This document shows, in pieces, positions 18,001 to 25,446 of a stretch of 64,000 nucleotides of DNA. A program made the position numbers and the translations under genes. The notes beneath the pieces are model-generated. The model saw only the letters and a program-made list of their open reading frames with translations, was not told the DNA's origin and made no database searches. The stretch is from CAIWHR01 sp039931775 (GTDB lineage: Bacteria; Pseudomonadota; Gammaproteobacteria; Burkholderiales; Casimicrobiaceae). Within the stretch, counting starts at the first letter, position 1. Every line of letters begins with the position of its first letter. The stretch lies in contig JBDTRG010000185.1 of assembly GCA_039931775.1 (NCBI GenBank), forward strand, positions 1 through 64,000. The letters run 5' to 3'.

Positions 18001-18816
18001 ATGCAATTGGAATGTTTTTCCGGAATTCGCAGGATGATCATGTCTTGTCTCGTGGCGCTGGCGGTGATCGGGCCAGCGGGAGCCACGTCGTTCTCGACGG
18101 ACAACAGCGACTTGTGGCTGACCAAGAACGAGGATGGCTGGGGCGTGCAGATCGTCCATCGGGCGGACGTCATGTTCGCGACCATCTACGTCTACGACGC
18201 CGACCGCTTTCCGGTCTACTACACGGCGACGCTGGTCTACGCCGGAACGAACTCCGCCGGCAATGCGGTCTGGGTCGGCGATCTTTACCTTACCAACGGC
18301 CCCTGGTTCGGCGCACCGGTCTTCAGCTCTTCGCAGGTGACCTATCGCAAGGTCGGGCAGATCGCCTATGTCCCTCAATTGGTCGAAACCGGTCTGCTCG
18401 CCTATTCGGTCGACGGCGTGACCGTGAACAAGCAGATCTATCGATACACATTGAGGAACGACGACTATGCCGGCACGTTCGTCGGCGCATTCAAGGTCAC
18501 GGCGAGCGGATGCTCGAATTCGGCGAACAACGGAAGCCAATTGATTCGTGCCACGTTCACCGTCACGCAAACCGCCAGTTCGCTGAGAATCGTGTCGAAT
18601 TCCGATCAGGGCGTGTCGTGCAACTACCCCGGCGACTACCAGCAATTCGGGCAGTTCGGCCAGACGCGCGGCGCGTACCTCTGCTCGACCGGCGAGAATG
18701 GCGCCTATACCCTATTCGAGATGAACGTCGCATACGACGACATGCGCGGACGGATGGTGGGGACGAACAACCTGGGATGCTCGCTATCGGGTAACTTTTC
18801 GGCGATCCGGCAATAA
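18001..18816 (+). CDS. Exported protein of the SDLW-GWG family, paralog 2
   Basis: This 271-aa secreted protein is closely related to the product of 15211-16029. The signal peptide is followed by SFSTDNSDLWLTKNEDGWGVQ. Shared blocks include VMFATIYVYDA, VYYTATL, VGDLYLTNGPWFGAPVF, YRYTLRNDDYAGTFVGAFKV, GDYQQFGQFGQTRGAY and a final GCSLSGNFSAIRQ. The four C-terminal Cys (SGC, VSCNYPG, YLCSTG, LGCSLSG) line up with paralog 1. Start ATG 18001 is set by a strong GGAGGTG ribosome site. Function is unknown. Confidence 0.86.
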   Translation: MQLECFSGIRRMIMSCLVALAVIGPAGATSFSTDNSDLWLTKNEDGWGVQIVHRADVMFATIYVYDADRFPVYYTATLVYAGTNSAGNAVWVGDLYLTNGPWFGAPVFSSSQVTYRKVGQIAYVPQLVETGLLAYSVDGVTVNKQIYRYTLRNDDYAGTFVGAFKVTASGCSNSANNGSQLIRATFTVTQTASSLRIVSNSDQGVSCNYPGDYQQFGQFGQTRGAYLCSTGENGAYTLFEMNVAYDDMRGRMVGTNNLGCSLSGNFSAIRQ

Positions 18817-19064
18817 CTCCGGCCTGACCATTCGCCGGCGCATGAATCGCGTAACGGCAACGCCTGTCAGGGATGTCGGCGCGCCAGTCGATGACCCGTC
18901 GACGGGATCATGTCAATTCCCGGCAAGCGCATCGATCTTCGCGCATGGATCCGTGGCCAATTCGCGCCACGCCCATCGCGCACTGGAGGCCACGGTAGTG
19001 CGAAATAGCCGACCCGGATCGACCCTGCGCCACCGAACCCTCCATCGGCGCCGCATGGTGGAGG

Positions 19065-19451
19065 TTACCTCTTGCCTCCACCGATTTCCGCGGCTGTAGC
19101 TTTGGTACTCGGGGGTGATATCGCCGCCCCTGGTGGAGAATGCGCTCCCGACGCCTCGAGCGGTTTTGAGGCCAATGGCGTAATCGGGGTCGAGTAGGGA
19201 CCCGGGTCGACGCAGGGCGGGGTTGCCGCGGGTGTGGGAACAGATTTGCCAGCGGTTTCCAGGCCCGCGCGATAAGCCCGCGCCGTGCGGTCCATCGATT
19301 GGCACAACTGATACCGGGCGACATTGTCGGACCACGCGGCCTTCGCCGCCGTCTCTGCCGCTAGAGCCTTCTGTGCATCGGACGGAGGCGGCAGCGCCGC
19401 TGACGCATATCCACCCACCGACACTGCAATCATGACAGCCGCGATTCGCAC
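19065..19451 (-). CDS. Small exported Pro/Ala-rich protein
   Basis: This 128-aa protein has a signal peptide (RIAAVMIAVSVGGYASA), followed by LPPPSDAQKALAAETAAKAAW, a Cys-containing helix-like segment (VARYQLCQSMDRTARAYRA) and a disordered Pro/Ser/Ala tail with one more Cys (PPCVDPGPY). The two Cys could form a disulfide. Similar short exported proteins beginning LPxPSxxA are common in Betaproteobacteria, but I know of no function. The start is a GTG at 19451, chosen because AGGAGG lies about 9 nt upstream and the signal peptide begins there. Confidence 0.68.
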   Translation of the reverse strand: MRIAAVMIAVSVGGYASAALPPPSDAQKALAAETAAKAAWSDNVARYQLCQSMDRTARAYRAGLETAGKSVPTPAATPPCVDPGPYSTPITPLASKPLEASGAHSPPGAAISPPSTKATAAEIGGGKR

Positions 19452-19464
19452 GATGCGTACCCTC

Positions 19465-19605
19465 CTATGGCCTGCGCAGGCGGACATTGTGGGCACGGCA
19501 GTGGTATCGGTTGCGGTCACCACCAATGCCGAGCACCACCACGAGACCCATCAGGCCCAGCACCACGCCTTCAACCGCCATCAGAATCGTGATCAGATCG
19601 TCCAT
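19465..19605 (-). CDS. Possible small single-helix membrane protein
   Basis: This short frame of 46 aa from the ATG at 19605 has one hydrophobic helix (LITILMAVEGVVLGLMGLVVVL) followed by a short basic tail. It ends 13 bp before the GTG of the small exported protein on the same strand. The ribosome site is poor. It could be a real leader or small membrane protein in an operon with that gene, or chance. Confidence 0.32.
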   Translation of the reverse strand: MDDLITILMAVEGVVLGLMGLVVVLGIGGDRNRYHCRAHNVRLRRP

Positions 19606-19689
19606 TCGACATTTGTACGCCGCCCGCCGCGACGTCGCTGCCATCATTCCGCCGATCCTCAGGTAGGCCAAGACCCGACATGGCGAGCC

Positions 19690-20847
19690 TTATTCCTTCA
19701 ACCGACCTCTGAAAATCCGCGGAAGCTCGACCGTGAATACCGTCCCCGCGGCTTCGGACGATTCGACACGCAGCTCCCCACCGTGCGCCGCGACAATGTC
19801 CCGGGCAATGAACAATCCAAGCCCGAGGCTTGTCGGATGGGAGTCGATCAAAGGTGAATTTTCGTCGCGAAGCTGAACCATCGGATTGAAAATGACCTGC
19901 ATCGCGGCCGCGGGGATGGGGCGCCCCAGGTTGATGACTTCCAGTACGACACTCGCCGTATGTCCCTCGGCCCGCACGGTGATGGGCGAGCCGCTGGCGC
20001 CATGCTGAACCGCGTTGTTGAGCAGATTCGAGAGGACCTGCTGCAGCCGCCCACGGTCGACCTGGCCGCGAAGGTCCCCGCGCATTTCAAGATCGAAAAC
20101 AAATTCCGGGTGTGCCGCCTGTACTTCATCGTGTGCGGTTTCGCAGATGAGACCGATGTCGCACGCAATGGGCGTCACTGGCATGCTTTTACCAAGCCGG
20201 GTCCGGGTATATTCCAGCAGATCCCGGATCATCAGGCTCATCGTCAGCACGCTCTTTTTGATGCGCACGACGGCGGGCAGAGCGCTGGCATCGACCTTGC
20301 CGCGGGTCGCCAGATAGTCCGCGGTCATCGATACCGCGCTCAGCGGGCTACGCAAATCGTGGCCGAGAATGGCCAGAAACGTATCGCGCGAGCGTGTTAC
20401 TTCATTGGAATAGCGGACGACCGATTCGGCCAACGCTTGGTCAACCGCCTCGTTGAACCGAGTCATCTCGGTGAGCACGTTATCCTGCTGGCTCGACAGG
20501 TGCTCGCGCCAAAGCTTTATGACGCTTGCCCGCAGGGCGCGATATTCCGACGTCAGCTGAATGAGGTCGAAACCGACGAGGTGCCTGAGCGCTCCATGGG
20601 TGGCAGCGGCGGTTTCCTTCCCCTCCAGAACCGGCGCCCAGCCCTTCGACTTGTCGTCCTGCTGAGCGTCGGTTTGCGCGGCATCGATGTCGCGCGCCAT
20701 GGCCTGCAATATCTCCCTGGCGTGGCTGCGAAGCGCCAATGCCGTCATGGTTTCCGCCGCCGGCTGCAGCGTAAGCGCGAAAGCCTCCCATTCCGCCAGG
20801 ATCGCGTCGAGGTTTTGGTTGATGAACTGCGCAAGCGTCACAAACAT
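19690..20847 (-). CDS. Soluble sensor histidine kinase
   Basis: This 385-aa kinase has no membrane helix or signal peptide. The N-terminal about 140 residues are helical (FINQNLDAILAEWEAFA ... REILQAMARDI ... RHLVGFDLIQLTSEYRALRASV) and resemble the RsbRD-type sensory domain of other cytoplasmic kinases. The dimerisation/phosphoacceptor domain follows (LAILGHDLRSPLSAV, His163), then the ATPase domain with N-box (LSNLLNNAVQHG) and G2-box (LGLGLFIARDIVAAHGG). No response regulator is adjacent, so the partner is unknown; the nearest in the window is the receiver-EAL protein about 10.5 kb away. It is divergent from exported paralog 3. Confidence 0.92.
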   Translation of the reverse strand: MFVTLAQFINQNLDAILAEWEAFALTLQPAAETMTALALRSHAREILQAMARDIDAAQTDAQQDDKSKGWAPVLEGKETAAATHGALRHLVGFDLIQLTSEYRALRASVIKLWREHLSSQQDNVLTEMTRFNEAVDQALAESVVRYSNEVTRSRDTFLAILGHDLRSPLSAVSMTADYLATRGKVDASALPAVVRIKKSVLTMSLMIRDLLEYTRTRLGKSMPVTPIACDIGLICETAHDEVQAAHPEFVFDLEMRGDLRGQVDRGRLQQVLSNLLNNAVQHGASGSPITVRAEGHTASVVLEVINLGRPIPAAAMQVIFNPMVQLRDENSPLIDSHPTSLGLGLFIARDIVAAHGGELRVESSEAAGTVFTVELPRIFRGRLKE

Positions 20848-21064
20848 CTGCCTCGCAGAGAGCGGGTTCGCTCAAATTGCCAGATTGTCCGCGATCCGAC
20901 TGTACGTTACCCGACATTAGGGAGCTCACCGGCTTCGGATGCGGGACTCGGATGCACCATGACGTCGACCAGGTCGCCCCCGATCGAAATGCAGCAACTA
21001 GGCAGTCGCGCGTATTCCACGGTAGTCTACGGAAGTCCCCAGGTCCACTTCCAGGAGAATATCC

Positions 21065-21874
21065 GTGACCATGTTGCGCCGCGTGGCCGTTGCTTTGCTT
21101 GCCTCAATGCTGCTGCACGTTCCGTCAGTTACCGCCTCGTCATTTACGACCGACCAGAGCGATTCATGGTGGATTCCCAATGAATCGGGCTGGGGAATCC
21201 AGTTTGTCGAACGCGGCTCGACAATCTTCGCCACGTTATATGTTTACGGCCCGGATTCGAAAGCGACGTGGTACACCGCAACGATGTTTCTCGTGGGAAA
21301 TACCTTAACTTGGTCGGGTGACCTTTACGGCACGACAGGACCGTACTTTGCGGCCGTCCCGTTCGATCCCAATGCGGTCATCCGGACAAAGGTGGGAACG
21401 ATGACGTGGACTGCACTGGACGTGGCGACTGGGACACTGAGCTACGACGTGAATGGCGTCAATGTTACGAAGTCCAACGTGACCCGGACATTCGCGGGGT
21501 TCGATGATTTCAGTGGCCATTATGCAGGCGGCGTCCATCGGACTGTTTCCGGATGTACCGACCAGACGTTGAACGTCACGAAGGAAGTCCCGGCAGTCAT
21601 CTATGTCAATCAAAATGGTCCGTCGATTCAAGTGCTGGAAATTGACGCCGGTGGCAGCTGCACCTATACCGGCACATCATCGCAACTGGGACAAATGGGG
21701 GCCGCTCAGGGCACATTCTTCTGCAGTGACGGGTTATCGGGTGGGTTTTCGTTTTTCGAGATGCAGGTGACCATTAGCGGTCTCACCGGTCGCTTTGGAA
21801 AAAATTTCAACCCGCCCGCAACAGGGTGTCAATCTTCGGGTTGGTTTGGGGGCGCGCGCGGGGAAACGTTCTAG
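21065..21874 (+). CDS. Exported protein of the SDLW-GWG family, paralog 3 (divergent)
   Basis: This 269-aa secreted protein is a more distant relative of the proteins at 15211 and 18001. After the signal peptide (ending SVTAS) comes SFTTDQSDSWWIPNESGWGIQ, then TIFATLYVYGPDSKATWYTATM, WSGDLYGTTGPYF and the four matching Cys (SGC, GSCTYTG, FFCSDG, TGCQSSG). Its composition is lower in GC than its neighbours, visible as many A/T third positions. The start is GTG at 21065, 7 nt after AGGAG; an ATG two codons later is possible but too far from that site. Function is unknown. Confidence 0.84.
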   Translation: MTMLRRVAVALLASMLLHVPSVTASSFTTDQSDSWWIPNESGWGIQFVERGSTIFATLYVYGPDSKATWYTATMFLVGNTLTWSGDLYGTTGPYFAAVPFDPNAVIRTKVGTMTWTALDVATGTLSYDVNGVNVTKSNVTRTFAGFDDFSGHYAGGVHRTVSGCTDQTLNVTKEVPAVIYVNQNGPSIQVLEIDAGGSCTYTGTSSQLGQMGAAQGTFFCSDGLSGGFSFFEMQVTISGLTGRFGKNFNPPATGCQSSGWFGGARGETF

Positions 21875-21959
21875 CTACTAGAAGGACAGCGCCCTTCCTT
21901 ATTGGACCCATCTCGTGAATCGTCCACGAGGATTCGCCAGCTCTGGCCAGGGCGGGAAA

Positions 21960-21995
21960 CGAAGACGGCCCCCGCTTGGGGGCCGCCCTTCTTGG
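21960..21995. terminator. Bidirectional intrinsic terminator after ssrA
   Basis: A 7-bp GC stem (GGCCCCC with GGGGGCC, 21967-21984, 4-nt loop) lies immediately 3' of the tmRNA on the minus strand, followed there by a T-containing stretch (GTCTTCGTTT). Read on the plus strand it follows exported paralog 3 and is trailed by CTTCTTGGTTT, so it may serve both. Confidence 0.7.
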
Positions 21996-21997
21996 TT

Positions 21998-22364
21998 TGG
22001 TGGAGGTGGGCGGAATCGAACCGCCGTCCGGAAGCGCTAAACAGTCAGGACTACATGCTTAGTCGAGTCATTGTGCTCTCGCCCCGACGCCGTTGACTGA
22101 CAGACGACGGCAGGACCAGTCACCTAGATTTAGCACCTCGCCCAAGTGACCCGGGCGGGCGCGATCGTCCTGAATGTCCTCGCTGTGACAGATTCATCAC
22201 CCCGGTCGGACGCTACCGGGTGCGAGGTCCGGCGGGATTAAGCCGCCAGAGCGTACGTTTCGTCGTTCGCAGTTAAGTTTGCGATTGCAGTAGGATTTAC
22301 GAGGACCTGCGCCTCGGCATGCCCCGAGCTGCGTTGCTACCCCCGTCGAAACCAGGTCACCCCC
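21998..22364 (-). ncRNA. ssrA: Transfer-messenger RNA (tmRNA)
   Basis: The RNA rescues stalled ribosomes and tags incomplete proteins for proteolysis. The 5' end GGGGGTG (22358-22364) pairs with CACCTCC before the encoded ACCA end, forming the alanine tRNA-like acceptor stem. The T-arm (GGCGG-TTCGATT-CCGCC) and the 5' signature GACCTGGTTTCGACGGGGG are present. The tag reading frame (22238-22270) is ANDETYALAA followed by TAA. The resume codon is probably GCG at 22268-22270; an in-frame GCA four codons upstream would give a longer tag. The length, about 367 nt, is normal. A candidate -10 (TATGAT) lies about 60 nt upstream near 22423-22428. Confidence 0.97.
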
Positions 22365-22489
22365 GGATGTCGCCGGCGCGTCGCGAATGTTCCCGCGGCG
22401 CGTTTCTTGCTCTGGAACACCGATCATACCACCCGGTGCTCCCTCGACTACGTGGGGTAGACTCGTCCAGAATCAATACGTTCCGGCGC

Positions 22490-23980
22490 ATGGCCCCAAA
22501 AACAATGTCGTCTACAGCCGCAAATCAGCGCATCGTCCCCGTCATCCTCTCCGGCGGGGCCGGCACGCGGCTTTGGCCGTTGTCGCGCGAGACGGCACCC
22601 AAGCCATCGATGCGGCTGCCCGACGGTGAAACGCTGCTCGCGAAAACCGCGGTGCGCGCGCTGAAACTGCCGGGCGTCTCGGAACTCTTCACCGTCACCA
22701 ATCGCGAGTACTACTTCCACACGCGGGATGCCTACGCGGGACTCCCCGGCGGAGCGCCGAAGCGCGCATCGTTCCTGCTCGAACCTTTCGGCCGCAATAC
22801 GGCACCCGCGGTTGCGCTCGCGGCACTTTGCGTGGAAATGGCGGGAGCCGGCGAAGCCGTGCTGCTGGTGCTGCCGGCCGACCACCTGGTCCGCGACCAA
22901 GCGGCGTTCGCCGCCGCGGTCGCGCAAGGTGTGCGGCTCGCGCAACGCGGCTCGCTGGTGACGTTCGGGATCGGCCCCACGCATCCGGAGACAGGATTCG
23001 GCTACATCGAGTGCGGCGACGCCCTCGCCGGCACCGCGCCACCGGCGTTTGCGGCGCGCCGGTTCGTCGAGAAGCCGCCGTTCGGCACCGCGCGCGAGTA
23101 CCTGGTGGCCGGAAATTTTGCCTGGAATTCGGGAATGTTCTGTTTCACCTCGACCGCGATCATCGCCGCATTCGCGCGGCACGCGCCCGGGGTGCTCGAC
23201 GCGGTGCGCCCCATTGCGAAGGCGATCGCCGCCAAGGGTCTGGGGTCGATACTTGAAATCGACGCCGCGCTTTTCGCCACGGTCCCGGATATCTCGCTGG
23301 ACTACGCCGTTATGGAAAAGGCGGCCACGGCCGGCGAGGTCTCGGTCGTTCGCGGAACGTTCGACTGGAGCGACATCGGTTCGTGGCAGGCGGTCGCCGA
23401 TCTCGAGCCGCCTGACGCACATGGCAATCGCGGACAGGGCGAGCGCGTTTCGATCGCGACCACTGGCACGTACGTCAACGCCGGCGACCGCCTGGTCGCG
23501 ACGGTCGGCGTCGAAAACCTCGTCATCGTCGACACGCCGGATGCATTGCTCGTCGCGCATCGCGACCATCTGCAGCGCGTCAAGGATGTCGTCGGTGAGT
23601 TGAAGGCGCGCGGCCACGACGCGTACAAGCTGCACAAGACGGTCGCGCGGCCCTGGGGCGCCTACACGGTGCTGCAGGAAGGCCCCGGCTTCAAGATCAA
23701 GCGGATCGAAGTCAAGTCCGGCGCGTCGCTGTCGCTGCAACTTCATCACCGCCGGAGCGAACATTGGGTGGTCGTGGCGGGCATCGCCAACGTGACACGC
23801 GGCGACGAGACGTTCCGCGTCAACGCGAACGGATCGACGTATATCCCGGTCGAAACGAGGCATCGCCTCGAAAATCCCGGGAAAGAGCCGCTGGTGATGA
23901 TCGAGGTCCAGTGCGGCGATTACCTCGGTGAGGACGACATCGTCCGCTTCGACGACAAATACGGGCGCGTGCCCGCATAA
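22490..23980 (+). CDS. manC: Mannose-1-phosphate guanylyltransferase / mannose-6-phosphate isomerase
   Basis: This bifunctional enzyme makes GDP-mannose for polysaccharide or O-antigen synthesis. It is about 496 aa from ATG 22490; ATG 22505 is an equally plausible start, and the frame further upstream overlaps the tmRNA and is not coding. The N-terminal nucleotidyltransferase has VILSGGAGTRLWPLSRE, the downstream Lys in PKPS, FGRNTAPAVALAAL, and the sugar-phosphate motif FVEKP. The C-terminal type II isomerase cupin has QLHHRRSEHWVVVAGIANV and the family ending GDYLGEDDIVRFDD. Its usual KQFL is replaced by KPSM, a small departure. The 3' end abuts an inverted-repeat element. Confidence 0.95.
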   Translation: MAPKTMSSTAANQRIVPVILSGGAGTRLWPLSRETAPKPSMRLPDGETLLAKTAVRALKLPGVSELFTVTNREYYFHTRDAYAGLPGGAPKRASFLLEPFGRNTAPAVALAALCVEMAGAGEAVLLVLPADHLVRDQAAFAAAVAQGVRLAQRGSLVTFGIGPTHPETGFGYIECGDALAGTAPPAFAARRFVEKPPFGTAREYLVAGNFAWNSGMFCFTSTAIIAAFARHAPGVLDAVRPIAKAIAAKGLGSILEIDAALFATVPDISLDYAVMEKAATAGEVSVVRGTFDWSDIGSWQAVADLEPPDAHGNRGQGERVSIATTGTYVNAGDRLVATVGVENLVIVDTPDALLVAHRDHLQRVKDVVGELKARGHDAYKLHKTVARPWGAYTVLQEGPGFKIKRIEVKSGASLSLQLHHRRSEHWVVVAGIANVTRGDETFRVNANGSTYIPVETRHRLENPGKEPLVMIEVQCGDYLGEDDIVRFDDKYGRVPA

Positions 23981-24073
23981 AAGTAGGGTCAGACTCGACT
24001 TATCAAGGTTGCGGCAAGCGCCCATCCACGTCCGATGGCCAGGCGATGAAAAGTCGAGTCTGACCCTACTTTT
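23979..24073. mobile_element. REPIN/MITE-like element with perfect 23-bp terminal inverted repeats
   Basis: Two perfectly complementary 23-bp arms lie at 23979-24001 (beginning AAAAGTAGGGTCAGACTC) and 24051-24073, separated by 49 bp. The core has a further small palindrome (CCATC/GATGG, about 24021-24037). The sequence GGGTCAGACTC resembles REP sequences mobilised by REP-associated tyrosine transposases in Proteobacteria; that match is from memory. The element begins on the last bases of the manC stop and ends on the first base of the stop of the convergent YdcH gene. It can fold as a hairpin on both strands and ends in T-runs, so it probably also terminates both transcripts. No transposase gene is in the window. 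Confidence 0.75.
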
Positions 24074-24288
24074 CAGGCGGAAACGTCGGGGTCGATCTGC
24101 CGCTCGAGCCAGGCGATCTTGTCCTTCAGCAGGAGCTTGCGGCGCTTCAGGCGCGTCACCTGGAGTTCGTCGCGCGTCGGGTCGCCGACCAGGCGCTGGA
24201 TCACGGCATCGAGATCGCGATGCTCGACCTGCAGCGCGACGAGGCGCTGCATCAGCGCGACGCGGTCCGCGTTGCCGATGTCGACCAT
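24073..24288 (-). CDS. YdcH/DUF465 family small coiled-coil protein
   Basis: This 71-aa protein starts at ATG 24288 (MVDIGNADRVALMQ). The body matches the YdcH pattern: a helical N-part, then HRDLDAVIQRLVGD, and the typical RLKRRKLLLKDKIAWLERQ ending. These proteins are short helical hairpins of unknown role. It lies 37 bp downstream of the EamA carrier gene on the same strand and may be cotranscribed with it. Confidence 0.78.
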   Translation of the reverse strand: MVDIGNADRVALMQRLVALQVEHRDLDAVIQRLVGDPTRDELQVTRLKRRKLLLKDKIAWLERQIDPDVSA

Positions 24289-24325
24289 CAGTCCGTCAAC
24301 GTGCCCATCGTGCGTCGCGCCCCGG

Positions 24326-25261
24326 TTAGTCGACGCCCGCCGGCAACGGCGCCGAACGGCGTCCGAGCCGGCTGGTGATCGCAATTCCCGACAGGATAAG
24401 CGCAATGCCCGCGATGTGAAACGGGGCGAGCCGCTCACCGAGGACGATCCAGGCGAGCAGGACCCCGAAAGCAGGCATCAGGTGGACGAAGAGCCCAGCG
24501 ACGCTGGCGCCGACCTTCGCGACGCCGTAATTCCAGAAGATATAGGCGAGCACCGACGAAAAAAGCGCGACTGACAGGATGGCCACAACATTCACGAGCG
24601 TCACCACCATGTGCCGGCCGAAGGCGAGCTCGGCGATAAAGAGCGGCAGCACGGCGAGATCGCCGATGACCACCAGCACGAACAGGAAGGTCAACATGGA
24701 GAGCCCCGCCGGCCGCCACCGCAGGCAGATCGTGTAGATCGACCACAACGCCATCGACATGATCACGAAGAGGTCACCGCGATTGAGCGTCAGCGACAGG
24801 AAGTTTTCCACGCTGCCCTTCGACAGGATGGCGAGGACTCCCGCCAGCGAGACGCCGACGCCCACGAGTTGCAGCGGCGAAAGGCGCTCGTGCAGAAAGA
24901 TCCACGACATCGCGATGATCATCACCGGAATGAACGAATTCAGGATGAGGCCGTTGGTCGCCGTCGTGTAGTTGAGGCCGAGGTAGGCGAGCGCGTTGTG
25001 CATGCCCACGCCGACCACGCCGAGGAAAACCATGACCTTCCAATTGCGGCGGACGATCGGCCACTCGCGACGAAGGTGCGGCCAGGCGAAGGGCGCCAGC
25101 ATCAGCACCGCGGCGAACCAGCGGAAAAACGTCATCGCCATCGGCGGCACATCGCCAGCCAACCCGCGGCCGACGATCCAGTTGCACGACCAGAATAACG
25201 GCGTCAGCGTCAGCAACAGATAGGGGTTTGCACCGCGAAATCCTGAAGCCGTAGTCGACAC
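24326..25261 (-). CDS. EamA-family (DMT superfamily) transporter
   Basis: This 311-aa inner-membrane protein has ten predicted helices arranged as two EamA repeats. The first is near PLFWSCNWIVGRGLAG ... FFRWFAAVLML and the second near LWSIYTICLRWRP ... FWNYGVAKVGASVAGLFVHLMPAFGVLLAWIVLGE. Members export amino acids, nucleosides or other small metabolites; the substrate here is unknown. The start codon is GTG at 25261. It is divergent from mfd with a short shared promoter region. Confidence 0.92.
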   Translation of the reverse strand: MSTTASGFRGANPYLLLTLTPLFWSCNWIVGRGLAGDVPPMAMTFFRWFAAVLMLAPFAWPHLRREWPIVRRNWKVMVFLGVVGVGMHNALAYLGLNYTTATNGLILNSFIPVMIIAMSWIFLHERLSPLQLVGVGVSLAGVLAILSKGSVENFLSLTLNRGDLFVIMSMALWSIYTICLRWRPAGLSMLTFLFVLVVIGDLAVLPLFIAELAFGRHMVVTLVNVVAILSVALFSSVLAYIFWNYGVAKVGASVAGLFVHLMPAFGVLLAWIVLGERLAPFHIAGIALILSGIAITSRLGRRSAPLPAGVD

Positions 25262-25288
25262 AATCGAATTATCTCACGCCACCCCGCG

Positions 25289-25294
25289 TATAAT
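25289..25294 (+). promoter_or_regulatory. Candidate -10 element for mfd
   Basis: A perfect TATAAT lies between the divergent EamA and mfd genes, with no good -35 about 17 bp upstream. Transcription from it would start near 25301, just before the earliest possible mfd start codons. Confidence 0.4.
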
Positions 25295-25446
25295 CCGCGA
25301 TCGATTCGCAGTTGCACGTGCCGCCGGCCAACATCGCCGTCGGGCCGGCGGCTGCGGCGGCCGCAGCGTCATCCGACGCCTCCGGCGCCGCAGCGGACAC
25401 TAACGCCGCCGCGCCCGCGACCTCCAATCCCGCCGCGACCATTTCG

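Noticed and set aside
17755..18645. Long N-terminal extension of the sulfotransferase frame
   Set aside because: It overlaps exported paralog 2 on the other strand and lacks family similarity; the true start is ATG 17754.
18842..19099. 85-aa plus-strand frame between exported paralog 2 and the small exported gene
   Set aside because: There is no ribosome site or recognisable pattern, and it is rich in Arg and Ser as chance frames are here.
22319..22489. N-terminal extension of the manC open frame
   Set aside because: It overlaps the 5' end of the tmRNA and has no similarity to the family, so the start was moved to 22490 or 22505.
25312..25446. Ala-rich N-terminal extension of mfd from a TTG
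   Set aside because: The family N-terminus aligns from ATG 25447, and the extension is low complexity; a longer protein cannot be excluded.
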